DNA of 38,117 nt from positions 1 through 38,117 of the forward strand of contig NZ_ATZH01000041.1 of NCBI RefSeq assembly GCF_000428105.1, written 5' to 3'. Below are positions 25,993 through 34,179 of the stretch, piece by piece. The DNA comes from Bacteroides pyogenes DSM 20611 = JCM 6294. GTDB lineage: Bacteria > Bacteroidota > Bacteroidia > Bacteroidales > Bacteroidaceae. Made by a program: the position numbers and the translations under genes. Each line of letters opens with the position of its first letter. Within the stretch, counting starts at the first letter, position 1. The notes beneath the pieces are model-generated. The model was not told where the DNA came from. It ran no database searches and was given only the letters and a program-made list of their open reading frames with translations.

Positions 25993-27072
25993 TCAAATTA
26001 ATTTTTCTTCCAAAGCTTTTACTATTTCGTCCGGGTCGGGGACAATACCTCCGAGGCGACCGAAGTGTTCTACCTTCACTTTTCCGTCTACTGCCAAACG
26101 AACGTCTTCGATCATTTGTCCGGCATTCAACTCGGTGACAAGTATTCCTTTCACTTTGCCGACATACGATGCTATCGCTTCTTTGGGGAACGGCCACAAT
26201 GTGATGGGGCGGAGGATTCCTACCTTGATGCCCTTTTCGCGGGCTGTTTCCATCGCTTTCTGACCGATGCGCGCCATCGATCCGAATGCTACGAGCAGAT
26301 ATTCGGCGTCGTCGCAATTGATTTCTTCATAACGGACTTCGTTTTCTTCAATTACACGATATTTTGCCTGGAAGCGCAGGTTGTTCACTTCCATTGTTTC
26401 CGATTTCAATTCCAGCGAAGTAATGATGTTGGGCTTGCGGTTTTTCGTTTTTCCGGTAGTGGCCCATGGGCATTGTTCAATGACTTCGGCGTCTGTCCGG
26501 CGCGGCTTTTGAGGAGGAAGAACCACTTTCTCCATCATCTGCCCGATAACGCCGTCGGCGAGAATCATCACCGGATTGCGGTATTTAAAGGCCAAGTCGA
26601 AACCCAGCGATACGAAGTCCGCCATTTCCTGTACCGATGCCGGAGCAAGGGCAATGAGCCGGTAGTCGCCATGACCGCCGCCTTTCACCGTTTGAAAATA
26701 GTCTGCCTGGCTCGGTTGGATGGTTCCCAAACCGGGACCGCCGCGCATGACGTTGACGATCACACAGGGCAATTCCGCGCCGGCGATGTACGAAATACCT
26801 TCTTGTTTCAGGCTGATGCCGGGACTTGAGGAAGAAGTAAGCACTTTTTTACCGCTTCCCGCACCTCCATATACCATATTAATAGCTGCCACTTCACTTT
26901 CGGCCTGAAGAACAACCATGCCGGTAGTCTCCCAAGGTTTCAGTTCCGCCAGTGTTTCCAATATCTCCGACTGCGGAGTAATAGGGTAACCGAAGTAACC
27001 GTCCGCACCGCATCGGATGGCTGCATGGGCGATGGCTTCGTTACCTTTCATTAATACAACTTCTTCTGCCAT
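25993..27072 (-). CDS. vorB: 2-oxoacid:ferredoxin oxidoreductase, alpha subunit (VorB/KorA)
   Basis: The 359-residue subunit carries the pyrimidine-binding and transketolase-C-like domains of the oxidoreductase: 'MKGNEAIAHAAIRCGADGYFGYPITPQSEI', 'AESEVAAINMVYGGAGSGKKVLTSSSSPGISLKQEG', 'MRGGPGLGTIQPSQADYFQ' and a C-terminal 'VAFGSMARIGQKAMETAREKGIKVGILRPITLWPFP'. These are standard for KorA/VorB proteins; the annotation name in many Bacteroides is VorB (3-methyl-2-oxobutanoate dehydrogenase). Substrate choice between 2-oxoglutarate and branched-chain oxoacids is not decided by the sequence. It is 13 bases after the ferredoxin subunit gene. Confidence 0.92.
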   Translation of the reverse strand: MAEEVVLMKGNEAIAHAAIRCGADGYFGYPITPQSEILETLAELKPWETTGMVVLQAESEVAAINMVYGGAGSGKKVLTSSSSPGISLKQEGISYIAGAELPCVIVNVMRGGPGLGTIQPSQADYFQTVKGGGHGDYRLIALAPASVQEMADFVSLGFDLAFKYRNPVMILADGVIGQMMEKVVLPPQKPRRTDAEVIEQCPWATTGKTKNRKPNIITSLELKSETMEVNNLRFQAKYRVIEENEVRYEEINCDDAEYLLVAFGSMARIGQKAMETAREKGIKVGILRPITLWPFPKEAIASYVGKVKGILVTELNAGQMIEDVRLAVDGKVKVEHFGRLGGIVPDPDEIVKALEEKLI

Positions 27073-27085
27073 AATATTAAATTGT

Positions 27086-27316
27086 TTACTGATCTACTTT
27101 CACTTTATACACCGAGATACATCCGTCGGGACAAACGGTTGCGCACGAAGAGCATCCGTTACAAGTGTCTTCTTTCATTTGAAAGGCATAGTTGTAGCCT
27201 TTCATGTTTACCTCTTTGTTGAGGGCGATTACATCGAGCGGACAGGCTATCACGCACAGGCTGCATCCTTTGCAGCGCTCCGTGTCGACTACGATTGCTC
27301 CTTTAATTTTTGCCAT
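27086..27316 (-). CDS. 2-oxoacid:ferredoxin oxidoreductase, 2x[4Fe-4S] ferredoxin subunit
   Basis: The 76-residue protein has two 4Fe-4S motifs: Cys15, 18, 21, 25 ('CKGCSLCVIACP') and Cys52, 55, 58, 62 ('CNGCSSCATVCP'). It relays electrons from the TPP centre to free ferredoxin. It is the second gene of the operon, 38 bases after the TPR gene and 13 before the alpha subunit gene. Confidence 0.93.
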   Translation of the reverse strand: MAKIKGAIVVDTERCKGCSLCVIACPLDVIALNKEVNMKGYNYAFQMKEDTCNGCSSCATVCPDGCISVYKVKVDQ

Positions 27317-27354
27317 AATCTTTTATTTTATTACGTTATCGTTATAATAAGTAT

Positions 27355-27636
27355 TTATTGATTATACATATCTTTATGGAAGAACTCCAGGATACTGATC
27401 ACCATCGCTCTGGCTTGCAAGGCAGGACTTTCGGGATTGAGCTCGATGGCGTACTGGTAATTATCCAAAGCCTGTTTCCAATCTTCTTTCTTCCGGTAGG
27501 CGTTCCCCCGCAGATAGTAGAAAACTTCTTTTTCTTTATTGTCGGAGGAATCTTGAAGAAGCAGATCCAGTTGCTCAATCGCTTTATCCACCTCTCCCTG
27601 ATTGATAAGCTCTTTTAATTTATTTATTTGCTCCAT
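27355..27636 (-). CDS. Small tetratricopeptide-repeat protein, first gene of the oxidoreductase operon
   Basis: The 93-residue protein has about two TPR units: 'VDKAIEQLDLLLQDS' with 'EVFYYLRGNAYRKKEDWKQALDNYQYAIELNPESPALQAR'. TPRs form helical surfaces for protein-protein contact. It has no signal peptide, so it should be cytosolic. Because it leads the oxidoreductase operon it may help assemble or regulate that complex; this is inference from position only. Confidence 0.8.
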   Translation of the reverse strand: MEQINKLKELINQGEVDKAIEQLDLLLQDSSDNKEKEVFYYLRGNAYRKKEDWKQALDNYQYAIELNPESPALQARAMVISILEFFHKDMYNQ

Positions 27637-27664
27637 TTCATTCGTCTTTCAGGGTTCTCATTCG

Positions 27665-27672
27665 CAAAGATA
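27665..27672 (-). promoter_or_regulatory. -7 box (TATCTTTG) for the oxidoreductase operon
   Basis: The minus strand reads TATCTTTG, 28 bases upstream of the TPR gene start. No clear TTG is seen at the -33 spacing. Confidence 0.55.
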
Positions 27673-27963
27673 GTTTTTATTTGGATAAACAGACTAAAGT
27701 GGAGGTTTTTTTTGCTGTAATCGGTCTTAAAAAACATCTTTACTTTCAAAAAGACATATTTTATAATCTTGTTGTACAGTATATTGGATCTTCAATGCTT
27801 CTGTCAACGCCGACTTTGTCGGTATTCTTCTTTTCCTTTTTGCTTGTGTCGTAATTGAATGGCAAAAGCCCGATTCCTTCAATCTAAATGTTTATGGATT
27901 CGGGGGAAAGAACGGAAGTTTTCACAGTTGCTTTTTTATTATGCAATATTTTAAGGAGTTTTA
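27673..27963. other. Divergent intergenic region, no gene seen
   Basis: AT-rich region between the oxidoreductase operon and the cytochrome bd operon. It holds one small hairpin (27810-27822, CCGAC TTT GTCGG) followed by a T-rich run. No reading frame looks coding on either strand, and no tRNA is seen. Confidence 0.55.
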
Positions 27964-27993
27964 TTGGATTTAATTATAAATATTGTATTTTTG
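27964..27993 (+). promoter_or_regulatory. Promoter for the cytochrome bd operon (TTG, 19 bases, TATTTTTG)
   Basis: TTG at 27964-27966, a 19-base spacer and TATTTTTG at 27986-27993, 30 bases upstream of the DUF4492 start. The spacing and both boxes fit the Bacteroides consensus. Confidence 0.7.
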
Positions 27994-28023
27994 TACTCAA
28001 TACAATTTTTTTGAATCCGATTT

Positions 28024-28260
28024 ATGAAGAATGCAATACTTGGTATTTGGAACTTTTATTTGGAAGGGTTCCGCAGCATGACATTGGGACGTACTTTATG
28101 GCTTATTATTTTAATTAAGCTGTTTGTCATGTTTTTTATTCTCAAAATTTTCTTTTTCCCTAATTTCTTAAGCAGTCAGCCTACCGATGCCGCTAAAGGC
28201 AATTATGTGGGCAATGAGCTTATCGAACGAGCTTTTCCTGTAGAGAACGCAAATTTTTAA
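28024..28260 (+). CDS. DUF4492 small membrane protein preceding cydA
   Basis: The 78-residue protein has one strong membrane helix (about 26-47, 'LWLIILIKLFVMFFILKIFFF') after an amphipathic N-terminus ('LGIWNFYLEGFRSMTLGRT') and a short polar tail. It matches the DUF4492 family found upstream of cydA in Bacteroidetes. It occupies the place of a small accessory subunit such as CydX in proteobacteria but is not similar to it in sequence. Role in oxidase assembly or stability is inference. It ends 21 bases before cydA. Confidence 0.82.
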   Translation: MKNAILGIWNFYLEGFRSMTLGRTLWLIILIKLFVMFFILKIFFFPNFLSSQPTDAAKGNYVGNELIERAFPVENANF

Positions 28261-28281
28261 CTTTTAAATTAGAATAAAATT

Positions 28282-29838
28282 ATGATTGAAAGTATTGACA
28301 CCTCGCTGATTGATTGGTCGAGAGCCCAATTTGCGATGACGGCCATGTATCATTGGGTTTTTGTTCCTCTTACCCTCGGATTGGCAGTGGTAATGGGGGT
28401 TATGGAAACCCTTTATTACAAAACCGGGAATGAGTTTTGGAAACGGACAGCTAAATTCTGGATGAAGCTCTTCGGCATTAATTTTGCCATCGGCGTGGCG
28501 ACCGGATTAATTCTGGAGTTTGAATTCGGAACCAACTGGAGCAATTATTCGTGGTTTGTAGGTGATATATTTGGTGCGCCGTTGGCCATCGAGGGCATTC
28601 TGGCCTTTTTTATGGAAGCAACGTTTATTGCCGTCATGTTCTTCGGATGGGATAAAGTCAGCAAACGTTTTCATCTGGCTTCAACATGGCTTACAGGATT
28701 GGGAGCGACGATTTCAGCCTGGTGGATATTGGTAGCGAATGCATGGATGCAACATCCGGTGGGAATGGAATTCAATCCGGATACGGTACGTAATGAGATG
28801 GTTGATTTCTGGGCGGTTGCCACATCTCCGGTAGCAGTCAACAAGTTTTTTCATACCGTGCTTTCCGGCTGGGTGTTGGGAGCGGTATTCGTTGTTGGAG
28901 TGAGTTGTTGGTATTTGCTCAAGAAACGTAATCAGGAGTTTGCTCTTGCAAGTATAAAAATAGGCGCTATCTTTGGCTTGGTGGCTTCATTGCTGGCAGT
29001 ATGGACAGGCGATGGCTCGGGTTATCAAATCGCTCAGACGCAACCGATGAAACTGGCTGCCGTAGAAGGTTTATATAAGGGTGGGAGCAACGCCGGTCTG
29101 GTTGCGGTAGGTGCGTTAAACCCGGACAAGAAAACATATGATGATGGTAAGGAACCTTTTTTGTTCCGTATAGAAATCCCCAATATGCTTTCTTTCCTGG
29201 CCGAACGGGATGCTAATGCGTTTGTTCCCGGAATCTCGGATATCATTGAGGGAGGATACCGGCAGAAAGACGGTACGACGGCCATTTCGGCTAAAGAGAA
29301 AATAGAGAGAGGAAGAAGTGCCATCAGTGCATTGGCGGCATATCGCATGGCTAAAAAAGCAGGCAATGAAGCAGATGCGCAAGCTGCTTTTGCGGTATTG
29401 AAAGAAAATATACCTTATTTCGGTTATGGATATATTAAAGATGTGAATGAGCTGGTTCCGAATGTTCCGCTAAACTTTTACGCATTTCGTGTAATGGTAA
29501 TGCTGGGCGGATATTTTATCTTATTTTTTATTGTAATCTTGTTTTTGATTTATAAGAAAGATTTGACGAAAATCCGCTGGATGCATTGGGTCGCTCTGTT
29601 TACTATCCCCTTGGGATATATTGCCGGACAAGCCGGATGGGTGGTGGCAGAATGCGGACGTCAGCCATGGGCTATCCGGGATATGTTGCCCACAACGGCA
29701 GCTATATCGAAACTGGATGTCGGATCTGTGCAAACTACATTCTTTATATTCTTGGGGCTATTTACGGTAATGCTGATTGCCGGTATCGGTATCATGATAC
29801 AGGCTATTAAAAAAGGACCGGAGACAGCTAATCATTAA
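28282..29838 (+). CDS. cydA: Cytochrome bd ubiquinol oxidase subunit I
   Basis: This inner-membrane oxidase subunit takes electrons from quinol and reduces oxygen to water. The 518-residue product shows 'DWSRAQFAMTAMYHWVFVPLTLG' (His24, heme ligand), 'HTVLSGWVLG' (second heme ligand His), and a periplasmic quinol-binding loop with 'RDANAFVPGISDIIEGGY'. The conserved 'VMVMLGGYF' holds the Met heme ligand, followed by 'GYIAGQAGWVVAECGRQPWAIRDMLPTTAA'. The Q loop is of the shorter type. In B. fragilis cytochrome bd allows growth at nanomolar oxygen. It is the second gene of the operon, with cydB following 24 bases on. Confidence 0.96.
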   Translation: MIESIDTSLIDWSRAQFAMTAMYHWVFVPLTLGLAVVMGVMETLYYKTGNEFWKRTAKFWMKLFGINFAIGVATGLILEFEFGTNWSNYSWFVGDIFGAPLAIEGILAFFMEATFIAVMFFGWDKVSKRFHLASTWLTGLGATISAWWILVANAWMQHPVGMEFNPDTVRNEMVDFWAVATSPVAVNKFFHTVLSGWVLGAVFVVGVSCWYLLKKRNQEFALASIKIGAIFGLVASLLAVWTGDGSGYQIAQTQPMKLAAVEGLYKGGSNAGLVAVGALNPDKKTYDDGKEPFLFRIEIPNMLSFLAERDANAFVPGISDIIEGGYRQKDGTTAISAKEKIERGRSAISALAAYRMAKKAGNEADAQAAFAVLKENIPYFGYGYIKDVNELVPNVPLNFYAFRVMVMLGGYFILFFIVILFLIYKKDLTKIRWMHWVALFTIPLGYIAGQAGWVVAECGRQPWAIRDMLPTTAAISKLDVGSVQTTFFIFLGLFTVMLIAGIGIMIQAIKKGPETANH

Positions 29839-29862
29839 TTCTAACCGTTAATCGTTGCAGTT

Positions 29863-31005
29863 ATGTATATATTTTTACAACAATATTGGTGGCTGGTCGT
29901 ATCCTTGCTCGGCGCCATTCTTGTATTCTTGATGTTTGTGCAAGGAGGAAATTCTTTGTTGTTTTGTTTGGGTAAAACTGAGAAACACCGTAAGATGATG
30001 GTCAACTCTACCGGCCGTAAATGGGAATTCACATTTACTACGTTGGTAACTTTCGGGGGCGCTTTTTTCGCTTCTTTCCCGTTGTTCTACAGCACCAGCT
30101 TCGGCGGCGCATATTGGCTTTGGATGATCATTCTTTTCAGTTTTGTATTGCAGGCTGTCAGCTATGAGTTTCAAAGCAAAGCCGGAAACTTATTGGGCAA
30201 AAAAACTTATCAGACATTTTTGGTTCTTAATGGAGTAGTAGGACCCGTATTGTTGGGAGGCGCTGTTGCGACATTCTTTACAGGTTCCAACTTCTTTATC
30301 AATAAAGGAAATATGACGGATACGCTGATGCCCGTTATCAGCCAATGGGGAAATGGATGGCATGGACTGGACGCATTGGCCGATATTTGGAACGTGGTCT
30401 TAGGTGTAGCTGTTTTCTTTCTGGCTCGTGTGCTGGGCGCTCTTTACTTTATAAACAACATTGCCGACAAGGAATTGACGGATAAATGCCGCCGTGCGGT
30501 ATTGAACAACGCGTTGTTCTTTCTTGTTTTTTTCCTTGCGTTTGTCATTCGTACTTTAGTCTCAGATGGTTTTGCCGTTAACTCCGATACGCAGGAAATA
30601 TACATGCAGCCCTATAAATACTTTATCAATTTTATCGAAATGCCTGTTGTGCTGTTATTGTTCCTTGCCGGAGTTGTGCTCGTGCTTTTCGGAATAGGTA
30701 AAACAATATTGAAAAAGACGTTCGACAAGGGAATTTGGTTTGCAGGAATCGGTACTGTGTTGACTGTACTTGCTCTATTGTTGGTTGCAGGCTATAACAA
30801 TACGGCATATTATCCTTCGAACCTCGATTTGCAAAGCTCGCTGACATTGTCTAACAGCTGCTCCAGCGAATTTACGTTAAAGGTAATGGCCTACGTATCC
30901 ATTTTGGTTCCTTTTGTGATTGCCTATATTTTCTATGCTTGGCGAAGCATCGATCGTCATAAGATTACTGAGGAAGAGATGGATCAAGGCGGGCATTCGT
31001 ACTGA
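29863..31005 (+). CDS. cydB: Cytochrome bd ubiquinol oxidase subunit II
   Basis: The 380-residue partner of CydA has about eight to nine membrane helices ('WWLVVSLLGAILVFLMFVQGG', 'LWMIILFSFVLQAVSYEFQSKAGN', 'VVLLLFLAGVVLVLFGIG'). It begins with the typical 'YIFLQQYWWLVVSLLGA' and has 'GPVLLGGAVATFFTG'. It stabilises the oxidase heterodimer. The carboxyl end is charged ('EEEMDQGGHSY'). It is the last gene of the operon and ends at a perfect hairpin terminator. Confidence 0.95.
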   Translation: MYIFLQQYWWLVVSLLGAILVFLMFVQGGNSLLFCLGKTEKHRKMMVNSTGRKWEFTFTTLVTFGGAFFASFPLFYSTSFGGAYWLWMIILFSFVLQAVSYEFQSKAGNLLGKKTYQTFLVLNGVVGPVLLGGAVATFFTGSNFFINKGNMTDTLMPVISQWGNGWHGLDALADIWNVVLGVAVFFLARVLGALYFINNIADKELTDKCRRAVLNNALFFLVFFLAFVIRTLVSDGFAVNSDTQEIYMQPYKYFINFIEMPVVLLLFLAGVVLVLFGIGKTILKKTFDKGIWFAGIGTVLTVLALLLVAGYNNTAYYPSNLDLQSSLTLSNSCSSEFTLKVMAYVSILVPFVIAYIFYAWRSIDRHKITEEEMDQGGHSY

Positions 31006-31029
31006 TCATCCGTATATTTATTCTTAAAC

Positions 31030-31078
31030 AATAAAGGTAGAACTGTTCTTAAAAAAAGAGACCGGTTCTACCTTTATT
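31030..31078 (+). terminator. Intrinsic terminator after cydB
   Basis: AATAAAGGTAGAAC (31030-31043) pairs perfectly with GTTCTACCTTTATT (31065-31078), with a 21-base loop, followed by TATTGAATTT. It ends the cytochrome bd operon. Confidence 0.8.
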
Positions 31079-31136
31079 TATTGAATTTCCATTCTAAGTC
31101 TGTTTCTGCCTTCTTTATTCATTTTTAAACACATCT

Positions 31137-31160
31137 TTTCATTAGTGGACACTAATGAAA
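31137..31160. repeat. Perfect 10-base inverted repeat
   Basis: TTTCATTAGT, centre GGAC, ACTAATGAAA. It lies after the cydB terminator and 85 bases before the promoter of the Fic region. It marks the border between core and accessory DNA here but resembles no known attachment site. Confidence 0.6.
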
Positions 31161-31218
31161 TTCTTTAGGTAATAACAAAGTCCCGGCTTGTGAAAGTCTG
31201 GGCTTTGTACATACTCAT

Positions 31219-31252
31219 TTTGTTTCTTATACAATAATATTTACTATATTTG
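31219..31252 (+). promoter_or_regulatory. Promoter for the winged-helix/Fic remnant (TTTG, 22 bases, TATATTTG)
   Basis: TTTG at 31219-31222, spacer of 22 bases, TATATTTG at 31245-31252, upstream of an ATG at 31273. The spacer is slightly long. The ATG opens only a 9-codon frame, consistent with decay of the first gene. Confidence 0.5.
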
Positions 31253-31267
31253 CAAACAATCATATAA

Positions 31268-31471
31268 TATTTATGGAAACTGCATGTATCGGTAGAAAAT
31301 AAAAGTGCAACGCAAAAAGAAATAGCGGCACATATAGGAAAATCAGAACGAGCGGTAAAGACCATGCCCGTAAAATTATCTGAACAAGGCATTATTGAAC
31401 GCAAAAATGGTCGTCGCAATGGTTATTGGGAGATTAAAAACAACTACATTTCCGTTTATGGCAGAACATAA
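31268..31471 (+). pseudogene. Winged-helix regulator remnant (C-terminal HTH only)
   Basis: The open frame from 31268 gives a helix-turn-helix: 'VSVENKSATQKEIAAHIGKSERAVKTMPVKLSEQGIIERKNGRRNGYWEI', then stops at 31469-31471. This is the C-terminal wing typical of AlbA-2/Schlafen-type ATPase regulators. No start codon or N-terminal domain is visible in that frame, so most of the gene is missing. Its last 14 bases overlap the Fic start (ATGGCAGAACATAA), which would couple translation. Confidence 0.6.
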
Positions 31472-32351
31472 AGAGCAATATAAGAAATCAATTCGCTTCT
31501 TCAACGACCGAGAAGTGCGTGCAGTGTGGGATGAGGAACAAAGCCGTTGGTGCTTTTCGGCAACAGACATTGTGCGAGCTATTAATGACGAGCCGGACTA
31601 TATCAAAGCTGGTAATTATTGGCGTTGGCTAAAACGTAAGTTGAAACAAGACGGCATTGAACTCGTGAGTGCCACTCACGGCTTCAAGTTTGAGGCTCCT
31701 GATGGTAAGTTGCGTGTGGCAGATGTTCTTGATAGTGAGGGTGTGGCTTTATTGGCAAAGCACTATCCCAATAATCGAGCTAATGAATTTCTTGATTGGT
31801 TTACCTATAGCGATAACACCATCGATGGGCAGAGCAAGAAGAAAGCCTATCAACTCTTTGAGAGTGGGCTATTCAAAACGGCAGAACCTGGAAGCGTTAA
31901 GTGTCTGCAATAAATCCATGCCTATCTCTTTGGCGGTTTGTACGACTTTGCAGGGCAAATCCGTACTAAGAATATTTCAAAAGGAGGTTTTACTTTCACT
32001 AATTGTATGCACTTCCCGGCTACACTGCAAACGATTGAAAGAATGCCAGGAACTACCTTTGATGAGATTATGGATAAGTACGTAGAAATGAATGCAGCCC
32101 ACCCTTTTATGGAAGGCAATGGTCGCAGCACTCGCATTTGGCTTGACCTCATGCTGAAACGTTCGCTCAAGCGTTGTGTTGATTGGAGCAAGATAGATAA
32201 AAACGATTACCTAAATGCTATGCGTGAGAGTGTTGCGGATAGTCAATATATCAAAGCATTAGTGAAACCTGCATTGACTTCTAAGATTGACGATCGAGAA
32301 ATGTTTATGAAGGGTATTGACTATTCTTATTATTATGAACAAAATGATTAA
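31458..32351 (+). pseudogene. Bro-N/Fic-family protein gene with one in-frame stop
   Basis: The frame from the ATG at 31458 runs 151 codons, meets TAA at 31911-31913, and continues in the same frame to 32351, giving 297 residues apart from the stop. Residues 12-115 resemble the Bro-N/antirepressor domain ('VRAVWDEEQSRWCFSATDIVRAINDEPDY'). Residues 125-297 are a Fic domain with 'GGLYDFAGQIRTKNI' and the full catalytic motif 'HPFMEGNGR' (215-223; His215). Fic enzymes transfer AMP to target proteins. No inhibitory S/TxxxE motif is obvious. The CAA CAA to CAA TAA change would explain the stop ('CLQ|IHAYLFGG'). Restart at a downstream TTG is conceivable but unproven. The flanking sequence is AT-rich and accessory. 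Confidence 0.75.
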
Positions 32352-32590
32352 TATATATTATGGCAATACTACTCAAATTGAAGAAACATCTTTGTACCAT
32401 ACGAGTATAAATTGTTGATAATCAGTGTAGAGTATTTTTTAAGAAGAAATTTATGCTTGCTGTTACAAGATGAAATAAAATTTGCGAAAGATCACGAACA
32501 GTTTCGATGGAATATACCCATGTGACGCTCAATGACATCTTCCCGCAGCAGAGAAAAACAGAGGGGGCGGCGGATGCAGAAAAAGGCGGC

Positions 32591-32720
32591 GGACTCTGAA
32601 AAAAAGCCCGCGGGCTTTGAAATCAAACACGGCGGGCTTTGAAAAAAAGGCGGCGGGCTTTGGAAACAGACACGGCGGGCTTTGTGATGAAACTCCGCAG
32701 GCTTTGAAAACAGAAACTTT
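32591..32720. repeat. Tandem array 1: six degenerate 21-22-base units
   Basis: The core GGGCTTTG (variants GGACTCTG and AGGCTTTG) starts at 32591, 32612, 32634, 32655, 32677 and 32699, giving spacings of 21, 22, 21, 22 and 22. A conserved GCGG precedes several cores and A-rich sequence follows each. The GC-rich cores contrast with surrounding DNA. Confidence 0.85.
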
Positions 32721-32731
32721 GCCGGTCATGT

Positions 32732-32836
32732 CCGAAAGCTTACCCGTCAGCCGATGTGCGTGTGTGGTTTCACCGAAAGCTTACTCGCTACCCGGTCTGC
32801 GTGTATGGTTTCACCAAAAGTTTACCCGTCACCCGG
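32732..32836. repeat. Tandem array 2: about two and a half 41-base units
   Basis: The unit beginning CCGAAAGCTTACCCGTC occurs at 32732, 32773 and (as CCAAAAGTTTACCCGTC) at 32814. Each is followed by TGCGTGTGTGGTTTCA or near copies. The period is 41 bases, close to twice that of array 1 directly upstream. Confidence 0.85.
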
Positions 32837-33085
32837 AGTTGTGTCCTGTACGGCTTCGATGTTCCATTCCACCTCTTCAACCGAATTTGCCTCCACACCG
32901 GATTTATTTCCGAGCAGTTTCGACGTTCCGGAACGTTCTGCAAACAGAGCTTCTCCGAACCCGGACGAATCCGGACGGAGCTTCTTATAAAACGTTTACT
33001 TGTATTCTCGTAGTAATAATAAATTACCATTATGAGTGGTGTTGTTTCAGCCTGATTGAAGAAGCATTCCGGAGATTTTTCAGGT

Positions 33086-33110
33086 TTTTGAAAACGCCAA
33101 AACGCCAAAA
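33086..33110 (+). repeat. 25-base inverted repeat, left copy
   Basis: This 25-base sequence, itself made of repeated ACGCCAAA, has a perfect reverse-complement copy at 33735-33759. The arms enclose about 620 bases that hold array 3. Confidence 0.85.
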
Positions 33111-33388
33111 AGTCACTATGTCCCCTTTTTTTTGCCACTTTTCATGGAGGTGATGGGTTATATTTCTGATTATCAATTTGTTCGTATGATTTCTCCTTCT
33201 TATGTACACACTGTTTCTCAGTCGGTCTGTGCAGCTACTTCGTATACCTTTTTTGTGGTAAAAAAGGATGGATGACGGCTAAAATAATTCCTTCATCTGT
33301 CAGGATTATTCAAAGAAGTAGCCGGCTTATATCGACCTATGAAAGGGAGTAACAATCGGCGGTGTTCGTAGCAGCAGGCATAGGGTAT

Positions 33389-33578
33389 ATCCCATATTCG
33401 AAGCTATATCTTAATGCTCGAAGCGGCACCTCATGTTCGAAGCTAAATCCCATGTTTGATGCTAAATCTCATGTCTGATGCTACATCCCATGTCCGGAGC
33501 TACACTCATGTCCGGAGTTGTATCTCATGTTTAAAACTACACCTCATGTCTGAAGCTATATCTCATGTCTGAAGTAAC
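33389..33578. repeat. Tandem array 3: ten degenerate 19-base units
   Basis: Ten units of the type ATCTCATGTCTGAAGCTAC follow each other without gaps; lengths are 19 except one of 20 and one of 18. Divergence is spread along the unit, with CATGT the best kept part. No open reading frame runs through the array. Confidence 0.9.
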
Positions 33579-33734
33579 CTTAGGTCTTCTTTTTTTTACG
33601 ATACATTCGTCGGTTGATTTGGGAATATTTTTAAACAATTATTCCGAGAAAACAGAGACTGTATTCCGACCGTATTCTCCTTCCCGATAACCTTCCGACC
33701 CGTTTTCATCGTTTGTAAAACAGTCATATAGGCG

Positions 33735-33759
33735 TTTTGGCGTTTTGGCGTTTTCAAAA
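33735..33759 (-). repeat. 25-base inverted repeat, right copy
   Basis: Exact reverse complement of 33086-33110. The two copies are 624 bases apart and flank array 3. Confidence 0.85.
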
Positions 33760-34179
33760 TGTGCTTTTAACGGGCAGTTTGTTCGCCCTTTTACTAATTA
33801 ACTTGTTGATACACAGTAGAAATTTAATTTTTAACTCGCTTCCCTACAATCCCGCACTGCTAAATCGGGGCAAAAAAACGCGTCAAATGGCTTTTTCGGG
33901 ATAGCGTCTCAGGCAGGCCTTGAAAGAGGTTTTGAAGAGACCGGAACGAGACCTTTCTTTATCCCTGTATTTTAAAAAATATTTTACTCCATCTTTCTTT
34001 CAAGCCAAACTCTGACATGACAAACTGTACACTTATTTTTCTATATACCAAAGAATTTTTATTCTTTCGTTGAGTCCAAATATGAGCGTCTGTCAACAAT
34101 AAAGATGATAGGGGCAAATACTCAGAGGAAATTATGAAATTAGCCCTGCCAAATTATGATGGATGCGACGAAATCTACT

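Larger units (their letters stand above)
32352..34179. other. 1.8-kb region without recognisable genes; repeat arrays inside
   Basis: No reading frame on either strand looks coding. It contains two tandem arrays near 32591-32836, a 25-base sequence at 33086-33110 and its inverted copy at 33735-33759, a hairpin at 33247-33267 (CCTTTTTT, GTGGT, AAAAAAGG), and a third array at 33389-33578. From 33600 on I see nothing beyond the second copy of the 25-mer. Confidence 0.6.

Noticed and set aside
27810..27822. CCGAC TTT GTCGG hairpin with T-rich tail
   Set aside because: Stem of five pairs only, far from any gene end; not enough for a terminator call.
31168..31208. Imperfect repeat CAAAG...CTTTG after the cyd operon
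   Set aside because: Several mismatches; the real terminator is the perfect hairpin at 31030-31078.
32617..33153. Long plus-strand open frame over the repeat arrays
   Set aside because: It runs through arrays 1 and 2, its translation is low-complexity and unlike any family, and there is no promoter or start context.
32591..33578. Tandem arrays as a CRISPR
   Set aside because: Units follow each other without unique spacers of constant length, and no cas genes are near.
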